A stretch of 54,254 nucleotides of DNA from Acidimicrobiaceae bacterium (GCA_003166025.1 PMWT01000124.1:2200-56453), one strand, 5' to 3'; counted from the stretch's first letter, positions 34,049-43,785 are shown. The notes: generated by a model not told the origin, from the letters alone. Numbers and translations: made by a program.

Positions 34049-34524
34049 TGTGTTTTACGTTCCATGCATGGCGCCTCTGCGCGTGATTTTTGCCCAATCC
34101 CGCCTGAGTGAATCCCGCGTAACAGTTGCAACTATTGGTGGGCTCCGGGAACATCCGGGAGGCACTAGCACCCTCTTGCTCGGGCCAGAATGAAAGCGAT
34201 CGCAGAGCCCTGCACAGCCCTGGAGTATTCGTGGCTCCCCCTCCACTCGCGGTCGGCAAAACTGAGGCTATAGCAGGACCCTGAGCAGTTGAAAAGCTCC
34301 CCCCTTCTTCTGCCGTTCTTGCTGCACCGCATGTCAGTGACGGACGACACACAGTCTCTTAACGAGATTCGGACTCTTGTCCAGACCACCCCATAATTGT
34401 TAACAATGTTAAACGATGACTGTTAACAATAGTATACCCACCTGCCCCGGGGGCGCAAGGCAGACAGCGCCGCTGGAGAACGGTGTTTGCCACTTCCGGC
34501 GGTCCACCTCCCGGGCCTAGACCG
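34049..34524 (-). promoter_or_regulatory. Long leader with paired operators ahead of the GH2/ABC operon
   Basis: ATTGTTAACAAT (34396-34407) is a perfect 12-bp palindrome and CTGTTAACAA (34420-34429) is a second copy; their centres are 23 bp apart, about two helical turns. On the minus strand TATACT (34431-34436) is a good -10, which puts the second site at the start point and the first at about +23, a classic repressor layout. The leader to the GH2 start would then be about 375-460 nt. A further perfect palindrome AGTTGCAACT lies at 34124-34133. No coding sequence is convincing in this gap. Confidence 0.6.
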
Positions 34525-35757
34525 TCAGGCACCGCCCAGCGATGAGACGCGGACGTGAGCGTCCCGGCGCGAGGCGAGGTCCGGCCTCAGTTCGACACCG
34601 AGACCAGGCGTCGCCGGAGGCGTGACCCGTCCGCCGCCGATTACCGGTAGGCCCACGACTATCTCGTTGTACCAATCCGTGTAATAAGCGCGGACGGTCT
34701 CCTGGATGAGCGCATTGGCCGTGGCTACGGAGAAATGGGCTCCCACGGCCAGTGCCACCGGGCCGACGCAGTCATGGGGCGCCACCGGGAGCCCGTAGGC
34801 CTCCGCCAGCGCGCCGACCCGGCGGCTCTCGGAAATGCCGCCTCCCCAGCCGAAGTCGAACATGACAACATCTACCGCGCCAGTGTCGAACAGGCGCTTG
34901 TAAGCGTGCAGGCCGGCCAGAGTTTCGCCGAACGCGAACTGCGTTGTCGTCGCATCGCGCAAACGAGCCAACGCGTCACCGCTGTCCAACCTTATGGCGT
35001 CCTCCACCCAGTAGGGCGAGTACTCAGCCAGGGCTCTGCAGATCTTGATCGCTGGCGCGGCCTCCCACAGGCCGTGTAGCTCGACCATGATCTCCATGCG
35101 GTCACCGACGCAGCCGCGTACCTTCTCAAAGGGGTCGAGACAGCTCCGCAGCTCTTTGGCCGAGATGTACTGACCTGCGTTGGCCCGTGCCACCTCGTCG
35201 AAGGGCCAGATCTTCATGGCCGTGACCCCTTCGTCGAGCAGGCTCGAGGCGAGCTCGTCGGCCCGGTGCAAGAACGCGTCAAGATCCTCGTACGGTCCTC
35301 GTGGCGTTGCTCCCCCACCCGCCCCGCCGGCACCGCTCGGGCGGCTGGTACCCCGGTGGCGCGCCTCCGCCTTGCCGTAGTGATAACCACCGCAGGTGTT
35401 GTAGATGGGCGCGCTCTCCCGTACCTTGCCACCGAGCAGCTGGTAAAGGGGCTGGTGGCAAACCTTGCCGAGCAGGTCCCACAGGGCGATGTCGACCGCT
35501 GAGTGTGCCCGGGTCGAAACCCCCGTCCCCCCGTGGGTCACGTAAAACGACGGCAGGTCTTTGGCGTGGCGCTCGATCGCCAGGGGGTCTTGGCCGAGGA
35601 TCCGGGGGGCGACCGATTCGTGTATGTAGGCCTCCACCGATTCCGGTCCGAAGCACGTCTCCCCCAGGCCGTCCAGGCCACTGTCGGTCCGCAGGACAAC
35701 GGCGATGAACTCGGCGTACTCCTCGACCCGCACGGTCTTCACTTCGACGATCTTCAT
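34525..35757 (-). CDS. Mandelate racemase/muconate lactonizing (enolase superfamily) sugar-acid dehydratase
   Basis: A 410-aa enolase-superfamily protein: capping domain (1-120) with GLGETCFGPE and AVDIALWDLLGK, then the barrel. Lysine base in TAMKIWPFDE, metal ligands in MVELHG, YWVEDAIR and FGETLAG, and a His in APHDCVGP are visible, the pattern of acid-sugar dehydratases such as galactonate or mannonate dehydratase. A glycine-rich insert (GAGGAGGGATPRG, about residue 143) lies just after the capping domain and is atypical. Predicted to make a 2-keto-3-deoxy sugar acid, the substrate type of the aldolases here. Substrate not determinable. Confidence 0.88.
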   Translation of the reverse strand: MKIVEVKTVRVEEYAEFIAVVLRTDSGLDGLGETCFGPESVEAYIHESVAPRILGQDPLAIERHAKDLPSFYVTHGGTGVSTRAHSAVDIALWDLLGKVCHQPLYQLLGGKVRESAPIYNTCGGYHYGKAEARHRGTSRPSGAGGAGGGATPRGPYEDLDAFLHRADELASSLLDEGVTAMKIWPFDEVARANAGQYISAKELRSCLDPFEKVRGCVGDRMEIMVELHGLWEAAPAIKICRALAEYSPYWVEDAIRLDSGDALARLRDATTTQFAFGETLAGLHAYKRLFDTGAVDVVMFDFGWGGGISESRRVGALAEAYGLPVAPHDCVGPVALAVGAHFSVATANALIQETVRAYYTDWYNEIVVGLPVIGGGRVTPPATPGLGVELRPDLASRRDAHVRVSSLGGA

Positions 35758-35805
35758 TTTCGTCTCCCTCGGTTGTTCTTGCTCCGCTCCTGGACGCCTG
35801 CCGAA

Positions 35806-36894
35806 CTACCCGTCGACAGACGGTCGACGGGCCTCCCGAGGACCGCTCGGGCTGGGCTCCAGGCCGGAGATCAAGCGGTAGACGAACTCGGCCCGGGGGA
35901 CCTCGGTCCCCTGAGCGCGAGCGCGGCGGAGGAGGTCGCCGAAGGTCTCTTCTATCTCGGTCCGGCGACCGGCGGCCAGGTCTTGGACCATGGAAGAAAA
36001 CCCCGGAGGGGCGTCCCCCGCCGGCAGGGCCCGACGGGCCATATCGGTCGCCCAGTCGTCGGGACTGGGCTCGAGGTAGCTCCTCATGGGCAGGTCGGGG
36101 AAGTCGGCGATCTCGACGCCCTCAGATGCGGCGACGGAAGCCGCCTCCTCAAGCAGCGAGCGGTAGGCCAGGGCGAGGGGACGGCGAGCGAAGATCTCGC
36201 CGGACGAAAGGCCTGTCACCGCCGAGACCCCGAACACCCCGATGGCATTGCAGAACTTGGCCCAGAGCAGCACCCGGATGTCCGCCACGACGGCACAGGG
36301 AAGGCCGGCGCCGACGAAGGCGGCCCTCACCCGCTCCGTGCGCGCCGAAGTGGGGGCGTTGAACTCACCGAAAAAAGTCGTCCCGAGGCCCGAGACGCTG
36401 ACCGCGCCGCACGAAAGGCGACGGCTGCCGAGGACCGTGGCGGCGCCCACGACAGCGGGGGCGCCGAACGCCTCTGCCAGGAGCTCGTCCTTTACCACCC
36501 CGTTCTGGACACCGGCAACGAATGTCTGCTCCGTGTGCTGGCCAGGCCAGTGCCGGGCCACCTCCTCGATCGCCGCCGGGAGGTCCGGCCCCTTGGTGGT
36601 GAACAGGACAGCATCGGCGAGCGTCAAGTCCCTCGCCCCTTCGGCCACCGATACCTGCCCCGGGCGGGCAGGGGCGGCGCCCGCAGGCACGCTGAAGTTG
36701 AGCCGGCCGCTGACTTCGATGTGGCCCCGCTCGAGCAAGTCCCCCGCCGACCCGGGACGTCCCATCAGCGTTACGAGATGGCCGGCGCGGGCCAGGGCGG
36801 CGGAAAAGGCCAGCCCGAGCGAGCCTGTCCCGACGATCGATATGCGCACCGGGGAGGTGCTGACAAGGGGCCCCGGCGAGTCGGCGGTCGTCAC
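35806..36894 (-). CDS. Ketopantoate reductase (PanE/ApbA)-family oxidoreductase
   Basis: A 362-aa NADPH-dependent 2-keto acid reductase homologue. RISIVGTGSLGLAFSAALARAGH gives the Rossmann motif GxGxxG near residue 22; LFTTKGPDLPAAI corresponds to the K-containing block (catalytic Lys), VAGVQNGV to the QNG block, and WAKFCNAIGV to the second-domain Lys/Asn block. It lacks pantothenate neighbours. The start overlaps the stop of the hydratase-like gene (ATGA), so it is more likely part of a catabolic unit reducing or oxidising a 2-keto acid than true panE. Confidence 0.87.
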   Translation of the reverse strand: MTTADSPGPLVSTSPVRISIVGTGSLGLAFSAALARAGHLVTLMGRPGSAGDLLERGHIEVSGRLNFSVPAGAAPARPGQVSVAEGARDLTLADAVLFTTKGPDLPAAIEEVARHWPGQHTEQTFVAGVQNGVVKDELLAEAFGAPAVVGAATVLGSRRLSCGAVSVSGLGTTFFGEFNAPTSARTERVRAAFVGAGLPCAVVADIRVLLWAKFCNAIGVFGVSAVTGLSSGEIFARRPLALAYRSLLEEAASVAASEGVEIADFPDLPMRSYLEPSPDDWATDMARRALPAGDAPPGFSSMVQDLAAGRRTEIEETFGDLLRRARAQGTEVPRAEFVYRLISGLEPSPSGPREARRPSVDG

Positions 36895-37841
36895 GGGAGG
36901 AACTTAGCCTCGACCCGGCCGAGGTCCCCAAAGTCAGCGAGGACAGTGTCGCCCCGCAGGGCGAAGAGGTGGCCGGTGCAAGTACCGGTGCTCACGAACT
37001 CGCCGGCCTCGGCACTGCGCCCTCGTTCTCGCAGCCAGTTCAGCATCCAGGTAAGGCTCGTAAGAGGATGGCCCATCGCCGCCCCTCCCTTTCCAGACTT
37101 GACGTAGTAGCCGTTCAGGTAGACGTCCATGGCTGCGTTCGGGAGGTCCATAGAGGCCCAGTCCGGAACCGCTGTCCCTTTCACGAAGGCGGCTCCGCCG
37201 CCGTTGTCCATGCACGAACCGAAGTAAGCACTGGCGCCGTACCAATCGAGGAACACCGTGTCGCCCAGTTCCAAAGCGGGGTACATGGCCTCGACGCCCG
37301 CGGCTGCGTCAGCCTCGGTGTACGGCTTGTCCCGGGCCGGGAAGTCGACGGCCAGCTCGAAGGCGAACTCGCACTCGCAGTTGCGGTAGTTGATGAACAG
37401 CTTTGAGGGGAGTTCGGCCGGGCTCTCGAACACCGTATGGCGGTAAATTCTCCCGGGAGAAGGGCTGGGGACGCCCTCGGCCCGACGGATCTCCTCGGCC
37501 GCGGCGCCGATCTTCCAACCGGCCCGTTGCCCGGTGGCGCGCTCCTCCAGGGCTTGGGCAACAGCCAGGACCGACCCCCAGTCCCGCGTCTGTAACCGCT
37601 CAGGCAGGGTCTCGGAGTGCCGCTCCGAGCGTCCTCGGTAGATGATCGCCACCACCTCTCCGACCTCGTCGGCGCTGAGCGCGCTCGTGCGCGGACAAGG
37701 TACGGCCCCTGAGGGTGGCGTCGGGCCGTACACGGACCGGCCGAGAGCCCCCAGCCATGACGGGCGAGGACGGAGCTCGTCCTTGTCGTCGGGCCCTGGC
37801 CCTGGCTCCAGGCCCGCTTTGGTGCCTGCGTCTTCGCCCAC
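36891..37841 (-). CDS. 2-keto-4-pentenoate hydratase/4-oxalocrotonate decarboxylase family protein
   Basis: A 316-aa MhpD-type protein related to the FAH fold, acting on enol forms of 2-keto acids with a divalent metal. GWKIGAAAEEIRRAEG near residue 120, the metal-site glutamates in CECEFAFELAVDFP and YPALELGDTVF, NGGGAAFVKG and GEFVSTGTCTG are characteristic. A Pro/Gly/Arg-rich N-terminal stretch of about 60 residues is extra relative to the family. GTG 37841 has AAAGGGGGA about 7 nt upstream. The frame stays open far upstream but that part is antisense to the EamA gene and is not coding. Confidence 0.85.
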   Translation of the reverse strand: MGEDAGTKAGLEPGPGPDDKDELRPRPSWLGALGRSVYGPTPPSGAVPCPRTSALSADEVGEVVAIIYRGRSERHSETLPERLQTRDWGSVLAVAQALEERATGQRAGWKIGAAAEEIRRAEGVPSPSPGRIYRHTVFESPAELPSKLFINYRNCECEFAFELAVDFPARDKPYTEADAAAGVEAMYPALELGDTVFLDWYGASAYFGSCMDNGGGAAFVKGTAVPDWASMDLPNAAMDVYLNGYYVKSGKGGAAMGHPLTSLTWMLNWLRERGRSAEAGEFVSTGTCTGHLFALRGDTVLADFGDLGRVEAKFLP

Positions 37842-37939
37842 GGCGAATCCCCCTTTTCGAAGCTGACGGCGGCTTGCCGATCCAACCCCCGGTAGGTTAA
37901 CGCACCACTGGCGAGGTCGGACAGCTGCCTCTGGTCCAC

Positions 37940-38836
37940 CTAGGACGCCAGGGCTACCGCGCCGGGGCGACCGGCCAAGGTGTTGCCCACGTTGGCCCCG
38001 ACGACCAGAGCCAGGGCTACCCACTCTTGAAGCGTGAGTTGCTGGCCGAGGACCAGGAAGCCCGCAGCCGTGGCGAGCGCCGGGTCGAGGCTCATCATCA
38101 CGCCGAAGGCCCGCGGGGTCACCCGCCGCAGGGCCGCCAGTTCGAGGCTGTACGGGATGACCGACGCCAGGACGGCGACAACAGCCCCCAGGCCGAGGAC
38201 GGCGGGCCGGAACAGTGCTGCCCCAGCGCCGAGCACACCGACCGGGAGCAGCGCCAGCCCGCCCGCGGTCATGGCCCAGGCCAGGCCGTTGAGCGAATCG
38301 AAACGTCGACCCGTCTCCTTGTTGAGCAGGATGTAGGCGGCCCAAAACGTGCCGGCCAACATGGCCAGGGCCAGGCCGGCGGGGTCGAGGTGATGTCCGG
38401 CGCCCGTAGCCAGCAGGGCGACCCCGCCGCCCGCGGCGAGGGCCCACAGCCCGTCCAGCCACCGGCGCGACCCGATCAGGGCCACGGCCAACGGGCCGGA
38501 GAACTCGATGGTGACCGCAACCCCAAGAGGGATACGGGCTATGGCCTCGTAGAAGCTCAGGTTCATGGCCGCCAAAACCAGCCCGAAGACGATGGCCACG
38601 GCACGGTCGGCGCTCGAGGCACGACGGGCCACGGGACGACTGCCGGCGGACCGGGAGCCCAGCACCAGTCCCACCAGGATGGCGGCGGCGATGACCAGGC
38701 GCAGGGTCGCCGCCCCCGTCGGCCCGACCCGCCCGAACAGTTTGGTGGCCAGGGCCGCTCCGAACTGGACCGAGACGGCACCCCCTCCGACCAGGACAAT
38801 GGCCGGGGAACGCTCCAGGGCCCGGTTCGTGGTCAC
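37940..38836 (-). CDS. EamA/RhaT-type drug/metabolite transporter
   Basis: A 298-aa inner-membrane protein with about ten hydrophobic helices and two EamA repeats. The first repeat contains AATLRLVIAAAILVGLVLG and SFYEAIARIPLGVAVTIEF; the second contains GTFWAAYILLNK and SVIPYSLELAALRRVTPRAFGV, typical of the RhtA (threonine/homoserine exporter) branch. GTG 38836 gives the family length; an in-frame extension to 38938 is unlikely. First gene of the minus-strand set EamA, hydratase, PanE-like, dehydratase. May export or import an organic acid or amino acid. Confidence 0.88.
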   Translation of the reverse strand: MTTNRALERSPAIVLVGGGAVSVQFGAALATKLFGRVGPTGAATLRLVIAAAILVGLVLGSRSAGSRPVARRASSADRAVAIVFGLVLAAMNLSFYEAIARIPLGVAVTIEFSGPLAVALIGSRRWLDGLWALAAGGGVALLATGAGHHLDPAGLALAMLAGTFWAAYILLNKETGRRFDSLNGLAWAMTAGGLALLPVGVLGAGAALFRPAVLGLGAVVAVLASVIPYSLELAALRRVTPRAFGVMMSLDPALATAAGFLVLGQQLTLQEWVALALVVGANVGNTLAGRPGAVALAS

Positions 38837-38993
38837 CGGCCGATCGTAGGGTGATGGCCATGACTGAGGCCTACCCGGACCTGACGAGGGACGGCCCCGC
38901 GCCCCAGCAGGGCGGCAGGACCGGTCCGCCAGTGACAAAGGCGGTCTCGCTAGCGTCGAGCCGTGCCGACCAAGCCGAGCCGTAGGGAGCCAG

Positions 38994-40997
38994 ATGGCAG
39001 CCGATGCCGATGCCGATACTTATACAGCCGATGATTTCCGGGTCCTCGAGGGGCTCGAACCGGTCCGGCTACGCCCCGGCATGTACATCGGGTCGACCAC
39101 CTCGCGGGGGCTGCACCACCTGATCTGGGAGATCGTCGACAACTCAGTCGACGAGGCCCTCGGCGGCCACTGCCAGACGATCGTCGTCGAACTGCTGGAG
39201 GGCAATGTAGTCGAGGTCACCGACGACGGCCGGGGTATCCCTGTTGACGTCCACAAGCAGACCGGGCTCTCCGCCATAGATATCGTGTTCACGAAGCTGC
39301 ACGGCGGCGGCAAGTTCGGCGGTGGCGGCTACAAGGTCTCCGGGGGCCTGCATGGGGTCGGAGCCGCCGTCACCAACGCCCTGTCCTCCTGGCTCGAAGC
39401 CGAGGTCCGCCGCGACGGCTTCACCTGGACCGTCCGCTACGAACAGGGCCAGCCCGTCCGGGCGGTGACCAAGGGCGCTCCCCTCAAGGCGGGGGCGCAG
39501 CGCGGGACGACGGTCAGGTGGCGTTTTGACGGCACGGTCTTCGAGCCCGACGCCCGGTACTCTTACACCACCGTGGAAGCCCGTCTGCGGGAAAAGGCGT
39601 TCCTGGTGAAAGGCCTGAAGTTCGTCCTGCGCTGGCCCGGTCACGCCGAGGCTGCCTTCTGCTCGAGCAACGGGATCGCCGACTACGTCCGTGACATCGA
39701 CGCCAACGCCGAGCGCGCGCCGGTCCATCCCCATGTCGTCTACCTGTCATCTGAGGACCACCCCGACCCGCAGTTCGCCAAGCAACCCGTCTCGGTCGAG
39801 GTGGCCCTGCAATGGACAGCCTGGAACGGTAAGACAGATGAAAACGAGCGCGCCCACTCGTTCGCCAACGTCATCTCCACCGTCGACGGGGGCACCCACG
39901 TCGAGGGACTGAAGGCCGCCCTGACCAGCGTGCTCAACCGTTACGCCTTCGAATGCGGTCAGCTCAAGCAGGACAAGAAAGAGTCGTTCCACCCCAAGGA
40001 TATCTGGGAGGGACTGACTGCGGCCGTGTCGGTGAAGCTCGCTGACCCGCAGTTCGAGGGCCAGACCAAAAACAAACTGAACAACTCCGAAGTCAAGGGC
40101 GCCGTTCAGACCTTCGTCTATTCGGCCCTGTCCGAGTGGTTGCGCGACAAGGCCTACAAGAAGGACGCCGAGGCAATCCTGGCCCGCTGCACCGAGGCGC
40201 GCGACTCCCGGCTTGCTCGCAGCCGCGCGGACACGAAGAGAAAGAAGGGCGTTTTCGACGAATCACCTTTGCCCGGCAAACTCGAAGACTGCCTGGAAAA
40301 CCTTCCGGTGGAGGGTCGCGAGATCTTCATCGTGGAGGGCGACTCAGCTCTCGGCACCGCCGGGGACGCCCGGGACAAGACGTTCCAAGCCGTGCTCCCC
40401 GTGCGGGGGAAGATCCTCAATGTCCTGGGGGCCAGTAACGACCGCATATGGAAAAACGCCGAGATCGAGAGCGTGCTCATAGCCATGGGCGGAAAAAAGG
40501 AGGCGGTGGGCAAGCGGGTCGTTGCCTCGCTCGAGCCCGGGGACCGCCGGTACGGCAAGATAGTGGTCCTTACCGACGCCGACACCGACGGCGCTCATAT
40601 CTGCAACCTCCTGCTGGCCATGTTCCACGAGCTGTTCCCTTCGCTCGTGGCGGAAGGCCGCATATTCGTGGCCCGCCCACCCTTGTTCAAGATCAACCTC
40701 GACTCCAAGGGAGAGAAGTTCGTCTATGCCTACGACGAAGGCGAGCGGTCCCGCCTGGTGAAAAAGCACGGCCGCAAAGGTGACGACGTCAGCCGCTTCA
40801 AGGGCCTGGGCGAGATGCCCTGGCAGCACCTGCGCGCCACGTGCTTCGACCCCTCCACCCGCAAGCTCCAACAGGTCATGGTGGAAGACATAAGCGAGTC
40901 CGGCGAGACCCTCAACCTGATAATGGGCAACGGCCCTGCTGCCGCCGCCAAGCGCAAGAGCTGGCTCGAAGAAGTCGGCCTAGAGGTGTTGGTATGA
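38994..40997 (+). CDS. parE: DNA topoisomerase IV subunit B-like (type IIA ATPase subunit)
   Basis: A 667-aa GyrB/ParE-family ATPase. GHKL ATP site with [14 protein letters not shown] near residue 42 and [26 protein letters not shown] forms the ATP lid; QTKNKLNN carries the transducer Lys; the Toprim domain shows [26 protein letters not shown] and [20 protein letters not shown] rather than EGDSAGGSA is, as I recall, the form of the second actinobacterial type IIA enzyme rather than GyrB. Its stop overlaps the parC start. Makes the heterotetramer that decatenates or relaxes DNA. Confidence 0.88.
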   Translation: MAADADADTYTADDFRVLEGLEPVRLRPGMYIGSTTSRGLHHLIWEIVDNSVDEALGGHCQTIVVELLEGNVVEVTDDGRGIPVDVHKQTGLSAIDIVFTKLHGGGKFGGGGYKVSGGLHGVGAAVTNALSSWLEAEVRRDGFTWTVRYEQGQPVRAVTKGAPLKAGAQRGTTVRWRFDGTVFEPDARYSYTTVEARLREKAFLVKGLKFVLRWPGHAEAAFCSSNGIADYVRDIDANAERAPVHPHVVYLSSEDHPDPQFAKQPVSVEVALQWTAWNGKTDENERAHSFANVISTVDGGTHVEGLKAALTSVLNRYAFECGQLKQDKKESFHPKDIWEGLTAAVSVKLADPQFEGQTKNKLNNSEVKGAVQTFVYSALSEWLRDKAYKKDAEAILARCTEARDSRLARSRADTKRKKGVFDESPLPGKLEDCLENLPVEGREIFIVEGDSALGTAGDARDKTFQAVLPVRGKILNVLGASNDRIWKNAEIESVLIAMGGKKEAVGKRVVASLEPGDRRYGKIVVLTDADTDGAHICNLLLAMFHELFPSLVAEGRIFVARPPLFKINLDSKGEKFVYAYDEGERSRLVKKHGRKGDDVSRFKGLGEMPWQHLRATCFDPSTRKLQQVMVEDISESGETLNLIMGNGPAAAAKRKSWLEEVGLEVLV

Positions 40998-43555
40998 GCG
41001 GCACGGGTCTGGGAGGGACAGGCAACGGCCTGTCCCTGTTCGGCCCCGACGACGACCAAGAACTGGGCGACGGTGCCGACGCGGTGTTTTTCTCCTGGGA
41101 CGGCGAGCAGGTCGACTATAGCGACGCCATGCTCACCCGCGGCCGCTCTTACGGGAGCTACGTCAACACCGCCCGGGCTCTGCCAGACGTGCGCGACGGC
41201 CTCAAGCCGGTCCAGCGCCGCATCATCGTGGCTATGGACGACCTGGGCTTACGGTCTGACCGCAAGTACTCCAAGTCGGCCAAGACAGTCGGGCACGTGA
41301 TCGGGACCTATCACCCTCACGGCGACACCGCCGTCTATGACGCCATGGTGCGCATGGCCCAGCCCTGGCAGTCGAACCTGCCTCTGGTCGACGGCCAGGG
41401 CAACTGGGGCAACCTGCACAACGAGGCGCCCGCCGCCGCCCAGCGTTACACCGAGTGCCGGCTCTCCCCGGCCTCCACCGAGTTCCTCACCGACCTGCGC
41501 CCTGAAGTCGTCGCCTACGAAGCCAACTTCGACGAGACCAGGCAGATGCCCAGGGTGTTGCCCGTCACCTTCCCCAACCTGCTCGTCAACGGCTCCATGG
41601 GCGTGGGCTGGGCCATGGCCTGTTCGGTCCCGCCCCACAACACCGCCGAGGTCATCAACGCGGCCCTGCTCGTCCTCGACGACCCCGACGTCACCATCGA
41701 CAGGCTCCTCAAAGTGATGCCGGGGCCCGACCTCCCCGGCGGCGGGATCATCGTCAACCCCGAGAACCTGGCATCCATCTACGAGACCGGCCGGGGCACG
41801 GTAATGGTCCAGGGCCGGATCGAACAACTGCCGGGCCAGCAGGTCCTCAGGATCACCGAGCTGCCCTATCAGGTCTCGGCCAAGTCCATCGTCGAACAAG
41901 CGGTGGACGGGGCCAAGGCGGGAAAGATAACCGAGATTTACACGGCTGAGCTGCCGAAGAACCTGACCGATGCCAACGGCATCGATGTCCAGGTGAAGTG
42001 CAAGCGGGGCGGCTCCGTACAGCGGCTCATGCACGAGCTGGTGGAGCACACCAAGCTACGTGACACCCTCGCCTTCAACTTCACGGTCCTGGTCGACAAC
42101 GTCCCCCAGACCTTGTCGCTGCGCCAGATCCTGGTCTGTTTCCTTGGTTTTCGCAAAGAAGTTGTGGCCAAGCGGTTGGAGCACGAGCTCGAAGTGCTCC
42201 GCCGCCGCCTGCACCTATTGCTGGCCGAGCGGGCGGCCGCCGACGTGATCGACCAGGTCGTAACCATCATCCGTACGGCCAAGGACGACGAGGACTCCAA
42301 AACCAAGCTGATGGCCCGGCTGCGCTATCTCCCCCACGGGGCGTCGAAGTCCGAACCCATAGACGAGGTCCAGGCCGAACACATCTTGGACATGGCCCTC
42401 AAGCGCATAAACACCCTCAACCGTTTCCGGATCAATGAAGAAATCCAGCAGAAGGGCGCCCGGGCGGACGAGATAATAGCCATACTCGGCTCGGCGGACG
42501 GTGTGACGAACATCGTGCGCGAGGAACTGAAGGACGTTCGCAAGCGCTTTGCCCGGCCCCGCCGTACGGTGATCTCGGCCGCGACCACCAGTGCCACACG
42601 CGAGGTCCTCAGCGCCAACGGCAAGTCCAAGGCCGTCATACTGGCTTCGGCCCCCTCCGAGGACGTCTGGGCCTACGTGACATCGGACGGTGCCGTCCTG
42701 GTTACCGCCCGAGCGGCGAGAGCACCTTCGTCCGCCCCGGTCAAACTGGCCGGCTCGTCCTCGCTAGTAGCAGTGGCCGCGGCCCGCTCCGATCAACGAC
42801 TGCTGGTCTTTACCGAGCAGGGCCAGGCCGTGCGGGCCACCCTTTCCGATCAGCCCATCGGTCGCACCGGGCCCGGTAGGCCGTTGCTGTCCCTGCTGGG
42901 CCGGGACGCCGTCGTCGTCGCCTTCAGCGGGGAGGACGCCCCCTTCTACCTGCTGGTCTCGGCCGAGGGCCAGGTAAAGCGCATACCGGCAACGACGGTC
43001 GCCAACGCCAGTGCATCGGGGACGACCTGTTGCCGGGTGCCCGACGGCGACCGGATCGTCGCCGTCGTGGCTCATGAAAGCGACGACGAGATCCTCATCG
43101 CCAAGGCGGGGGGCCAGGTCCTGCGCCTCGAGACAGGGGCGAAATTGCGTCCGGTGCCGACGGGCGGGGCAGGCATGGTGGTGGGGGTCAAAGTGGACGC
43201 CGGGGACCGGGTCGTCAGTGCCGTCAGGGCCGAGGGGGAGTCGCTGCTTAACCTGCATACCTCAGGCCTGGCCCTGGCCGTCCCCCTCGACGAGTACCCC
43301 GCCAAGGGCCGCGGCGCCGGCGGCGTGCAGTCCGTCCTCGTCGACCGGCCGGCCAAGTCCCCGGCCGGCGAGCTGGCCCTCGTCGTTTGCCAGGGACCTG
43401 GCCGCGAGACGGACGTTTTCACGGACCGGGGCGGTGTGTACCACGCCGCCCACCAGGACAACCCTCAAGTCCGCCGGGCCACCAACTCCCGGGCCTTCCT
43501 GCCCCTGGGCCCGGGCGAGTCCCCTCGGGGACAGGTCCAGTGGGCGCTGCGATAG
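40994..43555 (+). CDS. parC: DNA topoisomerase IV subunit A-like (type IIA cleavage subunit)
   Basis: An 853-aa GyrA/ParC-family protein. [19 protein letters not shown] opens the winged helix, [25 protein letters not shown] is the quinolone-region block, and the DNA-cleaving Tyr is in [11 protein letters not shown] near residue 156. The tower and coiled-coil hinge follow (about 380-500), then a beta-pinwheel-like C-terminal domain (about 540-850). I see no canonical GyrA-box (QRRGGKG), which fits a decatenase rather than a supercoiling gyrase. ATG 40994 overlaps the parE stop; a longer in-frame ORF from 40841 is an artefact inside parE. Confidence 0.9.
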   Translation: MSGTGLGGTGNGLSLFGPDDDQELGDGADAVFFSWDGEQVDYSDAMLTRGRSYGSYVNTARALPDVRDGLKPVQRRIIVAMDDLGLRSDRKYSKSAKTVGHVIGTYHPHGDTAVYDAMVRMAQPWQSNLPLVDGQGNWGNLHNEAPAAAQRYTECRLSPASTEFLTDLRPEVVAYEANFDETRQMPRVLPVTFPNLLVNGSMGVGWAMACSVPPHNTAEVINAALLVLDDPDVTIDRLLKVMPGPDLPGGGIIVNPENLASIYETGRGTVMVQGRIEQLPGQQVLRITELPYQVSAKSIVEQAVDGAKAGKITEIYTAELPKNLTDANGIDVQVKCKRGGSVQRLMHELVEHTKLRDTLAFNFTVLVDNVPQTLSLRQILVCFLGFRKEVVAKRLEHELEVLRRRLHLLLAERAAADVIDQVVTIIRTAKDDEDSKTKLMARLRYLPHGASKSEPIDEVQAEHILDMALKRINTLNRFRINEEIQQKGARADEIIAILGSADGVTNIVREELKDVRKRFARPRRTVISAATTSATREVLSANGKSKAVILASAPSEDVWAYVTSDGAVLVTARAARAPSSAPVKLAGSSSLVAVAAARSDQRLLVFTEQGQAVRATLSDQPIGRTGPGRPLLSLLGRDAVVVAFSGEDAPFYLLVSAEGQVKRIPATTVANASASGTTCCRVPDGDRIVAVVAHESDDEILIAKAGGQVLRLETGAKLRPVPTGGAGMVVGVKVDAGDRVVSAVRAEGESLLNLHTSGLALAVPLDEYPAKGRGAGGVQSVLVDRPAKSPAGELALVVCQGPGRETDVFTDRGGVYHAAHQDNPQVRRATNSRAFLPLGPGESPRGQVQWALR

Positions 43556-43605
43556 GGGCCTTGTCCCGGCGGCCCGGCATGTCGAGGACCGAGGAGACCT
43601 AACTC

Positions 43606-43785
43606 ATGAAACACGTCCCAACCGGCGTGGTGGTCACGGTGATGTACCTGTCTGTGCCTTTGGGAACATACGGGTTACTGACCACCGTGGCCGGTGCCGC
43701 CTCGGCGCCGCACACGTTGCCCGTGGGCGCGGCGACAAGTTATCTGCTCGGCTACACGAAGTACGGGTCAACGGCCAAAAAGTGA
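43606..43785 (+). CDS. Small hypothetical protein with N-terminal hydrophobic/signal-like segment
   Basis: A 59-codon frame missed by size cut-offs, starting at ATG 43606 with GAGGAG about 9 nt upstream. Residues 8-30 (VVVTVMYLSVPLGTYGLL) are hydrophobic and a likely cleavage or turn region GAASAP follows, so it may be a secreted or membrane microprotein. Just downstream another frame reads VRVNGQKVTGGNLSG...EIPLAEVIG to 43886, which looks more protein-like than chance; the original gene may have been longer and frameshifted. No homologue recognised. Confidence 0.4.
   Translation: MKHVPTGVVVTVMYLSVPLGTYGLLTTVAGAASAPHTLPVGAATSYLLGYTKYGSTAKK

Noticed and set aside
35503-37107. 534-codon plus-strand ORF opposite the dehydratase and PanE-like genes
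   Set aside because: Spans several real genes on the other strand; no recognisable domains.
37842-38861. N-terminal half of the long hydratase frame
   Set aside because: It is out-of-frame overlap with the EamA transporter gene on the same strand; the hydratase homology and ribosome site begin at 37841.
40841-40993. Extended start for parC
   Set aside because: Lies inside parE in another frame; ATG 40994 overlaps the parE stop and starts the normal domain.
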